A stretch of DNA of 13,087 nucleotides, from contig CAYPJU010000118.1 of the NCBI GenBank assembly GCA_964411125.1, positions 1 to 13,087 of the forward strand, written 5' to 3'. The position numbers and the translations under genes were made by a program. Each line of letters starts with the position of its first letter. Position 1 is the stretch's first letter. The DNA is from JBFIHF01 sp964411125. Lineage in GTDB: Bacteria > Myxococcota_A > Bradymonadia > Bradymonadales > Bradymonadaceae. The notes under the pieces were generated by a model. That model did no database searches, was not told the origin of the DNA, and was given only the letters and a program-made list of their open reading frames with translations. Of this stretch, positions 1 through 7,370 are shown in pieces.

Positions 1-43
1 GCTTACAGCCCCTGTGCCGGAGGGTCAATGCACTCTTTGTCGG

Positions 44-67
44 TGAGGCGTGAGGCCTCACGCCTCA
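44..67 (-). terminator. Perfect palindrome at the receptor stop codon, possible terminator
   Basis: A perfect 24-base inverted repeat (half-site TGAGGCGTGAGG) can fold as a 10-bp stem with a GGCC tetraloop. Its first three bases, read on the minus strand, are the TGA stop of the TonB-dependent receptor. A hairpin exactly at the end of a seven-gene operon suggests termination or 3'-end protection of the mRNA. The bases after it on the minus strand (CCGACAAAGAG) are not T-rich, so it is not a textbook intrinsic terminator. The remaining 43 bases to the window edge show nothing else. Confidence 0.4.
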
Positions 68-3000
68 GAAGTCCGCCGACAGCGAAAGCGAGAACTCGCG
101 CCCCTCGTAGACGCTCGACACGATCCGCCCGCCTTGCGTGAACAGAACTTCCGGATCGATGAGATTCTTCGCCTTCACCCCGAGCTTCAGCGGGCCAACG
201 AGCTTCTGTCGGTAGACGACGTCCAGCACCGGCACCGACTCTTCGTAGATGTCGGGCGCGCCGAGCGCTCCGACCTCGGTGATGCGGGGGCCGACGATGT
301 TGAAGAGCACCGCGAGCGACGTGCCCGCATCGACGTTGTCGTACCCGAGCTGGGCGTTCGCGACCCACGGTGACTGCCCCTGCAGCGGACGTTCGGTCGA
401 CGTCTGGATGCCCGTCGTCGGGTCGAGGCGAATCTTCGAATCGATGAGGCTCACGTTCCCGGCGAACCAGAAGTCGCGGAACGCGTCACCGAAGAACCCG
501 AATTCCTTGCGCGCCTCGAACTCCACCCCGAGGTTTCGCGCCCCCTCCGCGTTCTCGAACGTCTTCAACTGCTGCGCGCCGGGCACGATGATCGACTCGA
601 TCGGAGCCTGAAAGTGCTTGTAGAACGCGCCGACCGACAGGGTCTCGCCGTCGCTCAGATACCACTCCCACCGTACGTCGGCGTGCGTGATGAGCGCGCG
701 CTCGAGGTCGGGATTGCCCTGAACGGCGAGCCCGCCGGTGACGTCGTTGAAGAGCTGTGGGGAGAGTTCGCGAAAGTCGGGGCGCGATGCGGTCCGCGAA
801 CCGGCGAACCGTAGCTTCTGGTCGTTGGTCAGATCGATCGTCGCGAACGCCGCGGGGAGCACGTCCAGCGTCTGCAGCCGCGCTTCCACCGGCGTGCCGG
901 AAGGGTTGAAGAGCTCGAAGGTCCGGACGACCTGGTCGGAGCTCTCCAGCCGAGCGCCGACCCCGACCTCGAGCCAGTGGAGGAGCGGCCACTTCGAGTC
1001 GACCCACCCCGCGAAGATCGTCTGCGAAGCCTCGTAGTTGTCGGTCGGGCGCGTGATCTCCAGAAACTGAAACCTTCCGTCGCCGATGTTCTCCGGGACG
1101 AACAACTCCTCGGGTGGAAGCGCGAGCAGGTCCGGGTCGACGTCGCCGAAATACTTGAACCGACGCGTGTCGACCCCGCGGTCCTTGAACACCGCGTTCC
1201 CGCCGACCGAGACGACCGGCTCCATCGCCCCCAGCGAAAACGGCACGTCGACGCTCGCCGCGACGTCGTGCGCGTTGTCGGCGAGCTTGCTGAAAACGCG
1301 CGAGTTGCCCTCGGGGCGGTCCGACAGCTCGTAGCGGCCGTTGGGCCGCAGGTCGTAGCGGGTCTCGCGGCGATCCGGCTCGAGCCGCGTGGCGCGAGAG
1401 AAGACGTAGTGCCAGTCGAGCCCCAGACCGAACACCTCGTGTTCCCCCTTCAACTGCTCGAACAACAACTGCCGCTCGAGCCAGCGGTAGCGCGTCACGC
1501 GGATGTCGGCATCGACGTCGCGGTTGAAGCCTTCGTAGACGCGGTCCTCGGCGTCCGACACGCGGTCGAACAGCGAAGTCAGGACGATCCGGTCGGTCTC
1601 CGACCACTCGAGCCCCGTGGTGAAGATCCCCCCCAGGACGACGTTGTCGTTCGTCGTCGTGAACCGGTAGGAGTTCGACCGCTCGAGCTCACCGCCCGCC
1701 CCGACGACGTAGTAGTTTTGCTGGCGAACCTCGTGGTCCGTCTCGTGATCGTACGTCAGGCCGAGCCGGTACCCCGAACGTGCCCCGAGGAGGTTTCCGC
1801 CGTCGCCTACCGACGCCTGCAGCCCGAGCCCGGGAGGCAGCTTGCGCGTCTGGAGCGCCCAACTGTTCGGCAACATCTCTCCGAACGCCTCCAGCTCCTC
1901 GGCCGAGTAGCCTCCGCTCCCGAAGCGGTCCGCCTCCTTCAGCGGAGCCTCCTCCGACGCCTCGCGCAAGTCCGCCGGCATGCGGCGCGAACCGTCGTCG
2001 ACCCCGAGGAAGTCGAGCGTGCCCCCCGGACTGTCGAGCCCCTCCCGAAAGGTCGAGCGCGTGTCGACCTTCATCGACACGCCGAGGTTCGCCTGAAAGT
2101 TCTCCGGGAAAGTCCTCGTCCGTAGCGACACCACCCCGCCCCCGAACTCGCCGGGCATGTCGGGGCTGAACGTCTTCTGCACCAACACCGCCTCGAGGAG
2201 GTCCGTCGGGAAGAGGTCGAGCGGGACGATGCGCTTCTCGGGCTCGGGGGACGGGAGGTTCGCACCGTTCAACAACGTCGAGGAGTAGCGGTCGCCGAGC
2301 CCGCGCACGAAGACGTACTTGCCGCCGACGACGGTAATCCCGGTGACCCGGGTCACCGCATCGGCTGCCGAGGAAGCGCCCGTCTTCGACATCTCTTCAG
2401 CCCCGATGACCTCGGTCACCGAGTCGGCGTCGCGGCGCTCCTCCAGCAGGTCGACCGTGCTCCCTTCGATGCGGGGCGCGACCACCGTGAAATCGTCGAG
2501 CGCCACGGCGGAAGAGACGAGCTCGGTGTCGTCGACCGTCGTCCCCTCTTCCGTCACCGTGACGTTGCGATCGACGCTCGTGTAGTCGGGGTGCACGAAA
2601 GCGATCCCGTGCTCACCGACCGGGACCTCGAGCGACCAGCGGCCATCCTCGTCCGTCGTCCCTTCGATGTCGTAGGCGCGGACGAAGACCTTCACGCTCT
2701 CGATCGGCGCCCCCTCTTCCGAGACGACGCGCCCGGCGACGCGGCCCAGCACGACCTCCTCTTCGACGGGCTCCGGATCCGCCAGATCGACCTCTTCTTT
2801 CGCCTCGATCGCCCCTTCGACGTCGAAGATCACGTCACCGCGCGACGTCACCGTAATCAGCAGCTCCGCTCCGTTCGGGCCGACCAGAATCTCCTGCTCC
2901 GATTCCTTCACCACGATGGTGTGCGGGCCCGGGGCGACCTCCACGGCGAACCCGCCCGACGCATCCGTCGGCACCGCCACCCCGTCCAAGAGAACGAAGA

Positions 3001-3166
3001 CGTCGGCAGCGGGCAGCCCGTCGGGTCCGAACGTCGCGCCTCGCAGAGTCACGCGCTCTTCGGCCACGTCGCCGGACGGCTCGGTCTGCTGCGCCATCGT
3101 GACGTCCGGCAGCACCCCGAACGACAGGGCGAGCGTCGCCGCGATCAGATGTCGTAGATGTCTCAA
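65..3166 (-). CDS. TonB-dependent outer-membrane receptor with two N-terminal carboxypeptidase-regulatory-like domains
   Basis: This 1033-residue protein is an outer-membrane active transporter of unknown substrate. A signal peptide covers residues 1-25 (ending VTMA|QQ). Two carboxypeptidase-regulatory-like beta-sandwich domains follow at about 38-110 and 143-205, joined by an acidic linker (121-139). A TonB-box-like segment DDFTVVAP lies at 224-231, and the plug domain at about 240-355 carries RGLGDRYSSTLLNGA and the later GEFGGGVVSLRTR motif. The rest is a 22-strand-type barrel ending in FSLSLSADF with the terminal Phe typical of BAM substrates. The start is TTG, overlapping the TGA of the TPR gene as TTGA; no other in-frame start precedes the signal peptide. 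It is the last gene of the operon and is co-transcribed with its own energising complex. The large, motif-defined plug suggests a complex ligand rather than a simple siderophore, but the ligand cannot be read from sequence. Confidence 0.95.
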   Translation of the reverse strand: MRHLRHLIAATLALSFGVLPDVTMAQQTEPSGDVAEERVTLRGATFGPDGLPAADVFVLLDGVAVPTDASGGFAVEVAPGPHTIVVKESEQEILVGPNGAELLITVTSRGDVIFDVEGAIEAKEEVDLADPEPVEEEVVLGRVAGRVVSEEGAPIESVKVFVRAYDIEGTTDEDGRWSLEVPVGEHGIAFVHPDYTSVDRNVTVTEEGTTVDDTELVSSAVALDDFTVVAPRIEGSTVDLLEERRDADSVTEVIGAEEMSKTGASSAADAVTRVTGITVVGGKYVFVRGLGDRYSSTLLNGANLPSPEPEKRIVPLDLFPTDLLEAVLVQKTFSPDMPGEFGGGVVSLRTRTFPENFQANLGVSMKVDTRSTFREGLDSPGGTLDFLGVDDGSRRMPADLREASEEAPLKEADRFGSGGYSAEELEAFGEMLPNSWALQTRKLPPGLGLQASVGDGGNLLGARSGYRLGLTYDHETDHEVRQQNYYVVGAGGELERSNSYRFTTTNDNVVLGGIFTTGLEWSETDRIVLTSLFDRVSDAEDRVYEGFNRDVDADIRVTRYRWLERQLLFEQLKGEHEVFGLGLDWHYVFSRATRLEPDRRETRYDLRPNGRYELSDRPEGNSRVFSKLADNAHDVAASVDVPFSLGAMEPVVSVGGNAVFKDRGVDTRRFKYFGDVDPDLLALPPEELFVPENIGDGRFQFLEITRPTDNYEASQTIFAGWVDSKWPLLHWLEVGVGARLESSDQVVRTFELFNPSGTPVEARLQTLDVLPAAFATIDLTNDQKLRFAGSRTASRPDFRELSPQLFNDVTGGLAVQGNPDLERALITHADVRWEWYLSDGETLSVGAFYKHFQAPIESIIVPGAQQLKTFENAEGARNLGVEFEARKEFGFFGDAFRDFWFAGNVSLIDSKIRLDPTTGIQTSTERPLQGQSPWVANAQLGYDNVDAGTSLAVLFNIVGPRITEVGALGAPDIYEESVPVLDVVYRQKLVGPLKLGVKAKNLIDPEVLFTQGGRIVSSVYEGREFSLSLSADF

Positions 3167-4461
3167 CAGGGATTCTTCGAACAGTAGGCCATCACCTGGC
3201 GAAGCTTCGTCGCGCTCTCGAACGCCGCGGGATCCTCGATCCGCTTCAGAAGTTGTTCGGCGCCGTCGTAGTCACCGATCTGAAAGCGCGCGTAAGCCAC
3301 CGCGTACAACACGTTCTGGTCCGCGAAGAGCCCCAGCCGAGCCAGCCGGTCCGCCATCGCGGCGACCGCCTCGAAGTCTCGCCCGTCCGTGAGGATCGCC
3401 ACCCGCTGCCGGAACTTCGCCTTCTGATCGCTGATCTGCGCGTTGAGGTAGAGCGCCCGCTCCACCGCACCACCGCGACGAAGCATCTCGGCCGCCTCCA
3501 CCAGAAGTGCCGGGTCCGACTCGGACGCCCGCTGCAGAAGGTCACCCGCCGCCAGGAACTTTCCGTCGGCCGCCCACGCCGCTGCGAGGACCCGAACGAT
3601 GCGGGCGTCGCCGGGGTACTGCAGCCTCGCACGCTCCATCAGCGCGATCGCGCGGTCGGTCTGGCGATTCGACGTCAGCGCCTGCCCGAACGCGACGAAG
3701 TCGTCGACCGTCGCGTCGCCGCGAGCCAGAAAGTCGGTCGCCCGCTCTTCCGCTGCGCGGTACAACCCCAGCTCCACCAACGCGAAGATCGCGAGCCGCC
3801 CGAACTGCAGGTCGTCGGGATGCTCTTCGGCGCCCGCCGAGAAGACCGCGTACGCATCGTCGACCCGTCCGAGCTTCCAGAGCGCCTGCCCCCGCATCCG
3901 CTGCAGCGGCGCGCTCTTCTTCGCCGCATCCCCCGCGTTTCGCACCATCTGCACGACCTTCTCCCAGTCCTGCAGCCCCCAGTGCGCCTGCGCCAGATAG
4001 ACGAACATCGAATCGTCCGTCTTCCCCGCGAATATCGCCGCGTCGAGATGCTTCACCGCCCCCTCGAACTCCTGCGCGTCGAGCGCCACCAACCCCATCA
4101 CCGTGTGGTAGTCCGCCGCCTGCTCCTTCGTCGGCTCGACCCCCACCAGCACCGACCGCGCGCGATCGAAGTGCCCGTCCCCCACCAACTGCGCGGCGAG
4201 CGCGACGTGGTCGACCTCGTCCGTCGGGTCGTCCTGGGCGAGGGCGGGGGTGGAGAGGGAGAGGGAGAGGAACAGGAAGAAAAGGAGGGTGGGGAAGGAT
4301 GGGGCTCCGCCCCAAACCCCGGCAGGGGATTCTCCCCTGCACCCCGAAGTTTTGGTTTTCCTTCGGAAAAAAATCCGCGGGTGCAGGGATGCAATCCCTG
4401 CCGGGGTGTGGGGCAGCGCCCCACCCTTCCCCCCTTCTCTCACCTGTTCTTTTCCTGCCAT
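3163..4461 (-). CDS. Secreted tetratricopeptide-repeat protein of the TonB system
   Basis: This 432-residue protein is predicted to be periplasmic. Helical TPR-like pairs run from about residue 80 to the C-terminus (for example HFDRARSVLVG, EFEGAVKHLDAAI, RVDDAYAVFSAGAEEHP, DYDGAEQLLKRI). The hydrophobic core FPTLLFFLFLSLSLSTPALA ends in a cleavage site after residue 75 (ALA|QDD). The start at 4461 is chosen because its ATG overlaps the tonB stop as TGATG; the open frame continues further upstream only as a shadow of tonB. The N-region is abnormally long because residues about 10-57 are encoded by a palindromic repeat element (4291-4432). TPR proteins sit next to tonB2/ttpC loci in marine gammaproteobacteria and probably scaffold or tune the TonB complex; that role is inferred. 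It ends with a TTGA overlap into the receptor gene. Confidence 0.88.
   Translation of the reverse strand: MAGKEQVREGGKGGALPHTPAGIASLHPRIFFRRKTKTSGCRGESPAGVWGGAPSFPTLLFFLFLSLSLSTPALAQDDPTDEVDHVALAAQLVGDGHFDRARSVLVGVEPTKEQAADYHTVMGLVALDAQEFEGAVKHLDAAIFAGKTDDSMFVYLAQAHWGLQDWEKVVQMVRNAGDAAKKSAPLQRMRGQALWKLGRVDDAYAVFSAGAEEHPDDLQFGRLAIFALVELGLYRAAEERATDFLARGDATVDDFVAFGQALTSNRQTDRAIALMERARLQYPGDARIVRVLAAAWAADGKFLAAGDLLQRASESDPALLVEAAEMLRRGGAVERALYLNAQISDQKAKFRQRVAILTDGRDFEAVAAMADRLARLGLFADQNVLYAVAYARFQIGDYDGAEQLLKRIEDPAAFESATKLRQVMAYCSKNPC
4252..4270 (-). repeat. Three in-frame hexanucleotide repeats in the signal-peptide core
   Basis: Three perfect tandem GGAGAG units (plus-strand reading) encode the Leu-Ser alternation LSLSLS in the hydrophobic core of the TPR protein signal peptide. 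Gain or loss of a unit would keep the frame and change the core by two residues. With only three copies this may be simple compositional repetition. Confidence 0.5.
4291..4432. repeat. Palindromic (REP/MITE-like) element inside the TPR gene
   Basis: Two inverted arms, 4291-4345 and 4378-4432, enclose a 32-base A/T-richer loop. The inner 45-base parts (4301-4345 and 4378-4422) are mostly identical after reverse complementing. Each arm contains two smaller hairpins: GGGGC-NNN-GCCCC, and GCAGGG...CCCTGC. The differences between arms fall mainly in the loops of these small hairpins, and one pair of stem changes is compensatory. Such nested design resembles dispersed bacterial palindromic elements. 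The element lies 29 bases after the TPR start codon, keeps the frame open, and should form a large hairpin in the operon mRNA. No transposase is present, and I cannot see other copies in this window. Confidence 0.85.
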
Positions 4462-5084
4462 CACTTCAGCTCGAATCGGATCGTCTGGGTGGCCCATACT
4501 TTCACCGCCTCGCCGCCGTACGTAGCGGGCTCGAACGCCCAGTCTCGCACGGAGGTCTTGGCGGCCTCTTCGAAGACGCCGGGCGGGTCGGCGCGCAGTA
4601 CCTTGATGCGTTCGACGGCGCCGCGTTCGTTGATCAAGAGGCTCATCGTCACGAAGCCGGTGACGTTTTTGGCACGTGCGCGCGGCGGATATGCCGCGGC
4701 GGGCCGTCGCGTCGGGCGCGGTTTCGAGTCGACGGAGTCCTCCGTCATCGTGGTCGACTTCAGGTCGCCGAGGAGCTCGCGCGCGCCGTCGGTGTCGAAG
4801 TCGACCTCGGCAGCGGGCATCCCGAGGCTGACGCTCGAAAGCCCGGCCCCGAGGTTCGGCATCGGCGGTGGCGGCGCCGTCGGACGCGGGTTGCTCTCGG
4901 CCTTCTTCGGCTTCGGGCGGTTCTTCTTCTTGGGCGGCGGCGGCTTCGGCGCGACCTCCATCGCGATCGCTCGCGTCGAAGCTTCGGCTTCGGGCGGTTT
5001 CGCCTCCGCGTTCATCAGCAGCAGCAGGCCGAACACCATCGCCGTCCCCGCGACGCTGACCAGGATGGCGACGATCTGCCTCAT
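4461..5084 (-). CDS. tonB: Energy transducer TonB
   Basis: This 207-residue protein spans the periplasm and passes energy from the ExbB/ExbD motor to the receptor. It has an N-terminal membrane anchor at about 4-25 (IVAILVSVAGTAMVFGLLLL), a Pro/Lys-rich stretch at 45-77 (KPPPPKKKNRPKPKK, then PTAPPPPMP), a spacer, and a TonB C-terminal domain at about 128-207. That domain has the usual AYPPRA entry, GFVTMSLLINERGAVERIKVL strands split by a turn, and the W182-x-F184-x-P186 motif. The length is close to TonB2-type proteins. The start is the ATG that overlaps the exbD stop (ATGA), preceded by AGGAGG at good spacing; a longer upstream reading frame is an exbD shadow. It is followed by a TGATG overlap with the TPR gene. 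Confidence 0.93.
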   Translation of the reverse strand: MRQIVAILVSVAGTAMVFGLLLLMNAEAKPPEAEASTRAIAMEVAPKPPPPKKKNRPKPKKAESNPRPTAPPPPMPNLGAGLSSVSLGMPAAEVDFDTDGARELLGDLKSTTMTEDSVDSKPRPTRRPAAAYPPRARAKNVTGFVTMSLLINERGAVERIKVLRADPPGVFEEAAKTSVRDWAFEPATYGGEAVKVWATQTIRFELK

Positions 5085-5488
5085 CCCGCCTCCTGCTCGG
5101 TCGCAACCGCGACGTCGCTCGCCCCGCCCAACCGGCACTGATCGACGACTTCGATCAGGCGCTCCGACGGTACGCGGCGGTCGACGACCACCAGCACGGC
5201 TTCGGAGGTGGAGCCCCCGAGAAACTCGCGGACGCGGCTCTGCAGCATCCACGACTTCACCGGAAGTCCGTCGACGTAGATCGCCCCGTCGGCGTCGACG
5301 AAAACGCGCAACGCCTTCGTCGAAGCGCGGGTCGACGCCTGCGCGCTCGGCCGCTCGAGCTCGAGCTTCATGTCCTTCACGAAGGTGGTCGAGACCATGA
5401 AAAAGATCAGCAGGATGAAGACCATGTCGATCAGCGGCGAAATGTCGACGTCTTGCTGCGTCGACCTTTTGCGAAATCTTCGTCTCAT
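5081..5488 (-). CDS. exbD: ExbD/TolR biopolymer transport protein
   Basis: This 135-residue inner-membrane protein forms the proton-motive motor with ExbB. A short basic cytoplasmic tail (MRRRFRKRS) precedes DISPLIDMVFILLIFFMV, the single transmembrane helix. Asp21 in LID matches the essential membrane Asp of the ExbD/TolR/MotB family. The periplasmic domain (about 45-130) has the expected LRVFVDADGAIYVDG strand pattern and the VVDRRVPSERLIEVVDQCR helix. Both ends overlap neighbours by ATGA, and GGAGG lies upstream of the start. Proximity to tonB makes ExbD more likely than TolR. Confidence 0.93.
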   Translation of the reverse strand: MRRRFRKRSTQQDVDISPLIDMVFILLIFFMVSTTFVKDMKLELERPSAQASTRASTKALRVFVDADGAIYVDGLPVKSWMLQSRVREFLGGSTSEAVLVVVDRRVPSERLIEVVDQCRLGGASDVAVATEQEAG

Positions 5489-5997
5489 GGGGTCGCCTCC
5501 AACTTGTCCAACACTTCTTCGGCGCGCCGGTCGAGCAGCCGCCCGACGACGAGGCCGGGGATCGCGACGGCGAGCCCCATCTGCGTCGTCACGAGCGCCT
5601 GCGAGATTCCGCCCGCGATGCCGCCCGACTGGCTGAAGAGCGACATGCTACCGAGCGCGTCGAAGGTCTCGATCATCCCCGCCACCGTGCCGAGAAGCCC
5701 TGCGAGCGGAGCGACGATCACGATCGTCCGGATCGTCGTCGACCACTTCTCGCACTCCAGGCGGTACGGATGGAAAATCTCTTCGATCCGGGCGCGGCGG
5801 TCGGCGTCCGTTGCACCCGACAACCTCTTCCGGCTCTCTTCCGCCGCACGGCGGGCATCGTCGAGGAGCTTCGCTGCCTGCGGACGACTGAGCGTCATCA
5901 TCCGCCAGCCGAGCGCGTACCAGAGCACCACCGTCGCGACCGCCAGCGGCGGCATCACGAACCCGCCCGAGCCAATGAAGTCGATGATCTCGTTCAT
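5485..5997 (-). CDS. exbB: Short ExbB (MotA/TolQ/ExbB proton channel)
   Basis: This 170-residue protein is the short ExbB of TonB2-type systems, shorter than E. coli ExbB. Transmembrane helices are predicted at about 12-33, 90-112 and 135-155. The second carries the family signature APLAGLLGTVAGMIETF, and the third GGISQALVTTQMGLAVAIP, whose polar Thr residues line the channel in this family. The cytoplasmic loop between helices 1 and 2 is charged and helical. The gene overlaps the long ExbB gene upstream and exbD downstream by ATGA at both junctions. Confidence 0.93.
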   Translation of the reverse strand: MNEIIDFIGSGGFVMPPLAVATVVLWYALGWRMMTLSRPQAAKLLDDARRAAEESRKRLSGATDADRRARIEEIFHPYRLECEKWSTTIRTIVIVAPLAGLLGTVAGMIETFDALGSMSLFSQSGGIAGGISQALVTTQMGLAVAIPGLVVGRLLDRRAEEVLDKLEATP

Positions 5998-7370
5998 CCG
6001 AGAGCCTCGGTGAGGTTCGGGTTGACCACCATCAGCTCCTCGTCCGATTCGTCGGGCGGGGTCTGGGGACCCAGCCGCGCGGCGTTCGTCACGCGGAGCG
6101 CGGCGTGCTCCATCTCCTCGATGAGCGAAGCCGCGCGCGAGTTGAGCAGGTTACCCACCAGCAGCGCCGGAATCGCGACGATCAGACCGAGCTGCGTCGT
6201 GATGAGCGCCTCGCTGATGCCGCCAGACAGCATCTTCGGATCGCCCGTCCCGTACTCCGTGATGACGTCGAAGGTCGCGATCATCCCGGTGACCGTACCG
6301 AGCAGCCCGAGCAGCGGAGAGACCGCGGCGAAGACCATGATCGCCGTGCCGAACCGCTCGATCCGCGGTGCTTCGGCGAAGATCGTCTGCGCGATGCCGT
6401 CGTCGGCCGTTTCGCGGTCCGCCGACAAGAGCTGTAGCGCCCGCCCGACGACCTTCGCCGTCGACCCGCGCGCCTTCTCGACCCGCGTTCGCGCCGCTTC
6501 GAGGCGACCCGCCGCGACGAGCTCGCACACTTCGTCGATCACGCGCTTGCGCGTCGACGCGAGGGCGAGGATGAGGACGCGCAACATGGCGAGGAGCGCA
6601 GCCAACGCGCCGAGTGCGACGATGACCCAGGCGATCACCCCGCCCGCCTCGACCGTCTCGAGTGCCGTCTTCTCCTTCTGTTCTTCGACCGCCTTCTCGA
6701 CCGACTCGTAGAGGAAGATCTTCAGCGTGTCGGGGGAGTCACCCCGTGCGAACGTCCGCGCGGTGGCGGCCGCATCGGCCGGCCAGAGCTTCAGGTGGTC
6801 GTCCCCCGCCGGCGCCAGCGCGCCTGCCGCTTCTTCGGCCACACCGTACGTCGCGATGCGGCCGACATGGACCAGCTCACCGTCGACCTGGCGGCCGTCG
6901 GGGAGAAAAAACGATCCCGGCTGGCGCCGTACGGTCGAAGCGTCGTCGAGCACCGGCCCTGCCGCCGCGAACAGCGACTTCAGCTCGGCCGCGTCGACCG
7001 TTTCGCCCGGCTCGCCGACCTCGACGCCGTATTTGTCGAGCGAGGCGTCCGCCTGCTCGAACACGGCGAGGAGGCTCTCGGAGTGTTCGTCCGTCCGGGT
7101 CGCGTTCCGCTCCGCTTCGGCGAGTTCACCTTCCAGCGTTTCGGCCTGCAGTTGCAGGCTCACCAGCCGATTCTGCAGGGAGACGATGGCGCCTTCCTCG
7201 GCGCCCGTCTGCTGCGAAATCTCGCGTTCGAGTTGGGCCACGCGTTCGGTCAGCGCGGTCTTCTGCGCCTGCAGGTAGACGAACTCCTTCTGGTACGCGC
7301 GCTCGAGGTCCTGCGCCGACGCCGAGGCGGGCACGAAAAAGAGTAGGATGAGGATCAGCGCTCGCTTCAC
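5994..7370 (-). CDS. ttpC: Long ExbB-like protein with periplasmic coiled-coil domain (TtpC type)
   Basis: This 458-residue protein resembles TtpC, the extra ExbB-like component that TonB2 systems of vibrios need. A signal peptide (1-19, ASASA|Q) leads into a periplasmic coiled coil at about 21-95 and a beta-rich region at about 145-200 (GSFFLPDGRQVDGELVHVG). Membrane helices lie at about 244-270, 341-365 and 390-410, with the ExbB signatures SPLLGLLGTVTGMIATF and GGISEALITTQLGLIVAIP. The C-terminal tail is acidic. The start is GTG, overlapping the DUF3450 stop as GTGA and preceded by GGGAGGTG. It is a paralogue of the short ExbB encoded next to it. The ttpC symbol is given by analogy of architecture and order, not by alignment. 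Confidence 0.9.
   Translation of the reverse strand: MKRALILILLFFVPASASAQDLERAYQKEFVYLQAQKTALTERVAQLEREISQQTGAEEGAIVSLQNRLVSLQLQAETLEGELAEAERNATRTDEHSESLLAVFEQADASLDKYGVEVGEPGETVDAAELKSLFAAAGPVLDDASTVRRQPGSFFLPDGRQVDGELVHVGRIATYGVAEEAAGALAPAGDDHLKLWPADAAATARTFARGDSPDTLKIFLYESVEKAVEEQKEKTALETVEAGGVIAWVIVALGALAALLAMLRVLILALASTRKRVIDEVCELVAAGRLEAARTRVEKARGSTAKVVGRALQLLSADRETADDGIAQTIFAEAPRIERFGTAIMVFAAVSPLLGLLGTVTGMIATFDVITEYGTGDPKMLSGGISEALITTQLGLIVAIPALLVGNLLNSRAASLIEEMEHAALRVTNAARLGPQTPPDESDEELMVVNPNLTEALG

Noticed and set aside
4462..5106. N-terminal extension of the TPR gene frame
   Set aside because: It overlaps tonB in another frame and has shadow composition; the TGATG junction supports a start at 4461.
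3253..5400. Long plus-strand open frame of about 715 codons
   Set aside because: It runs antisense to the TPR, tonB and exbD genes, is Arg/Pro-rich, lacks domains, and is a typical shadow frame in high-GC DNA.
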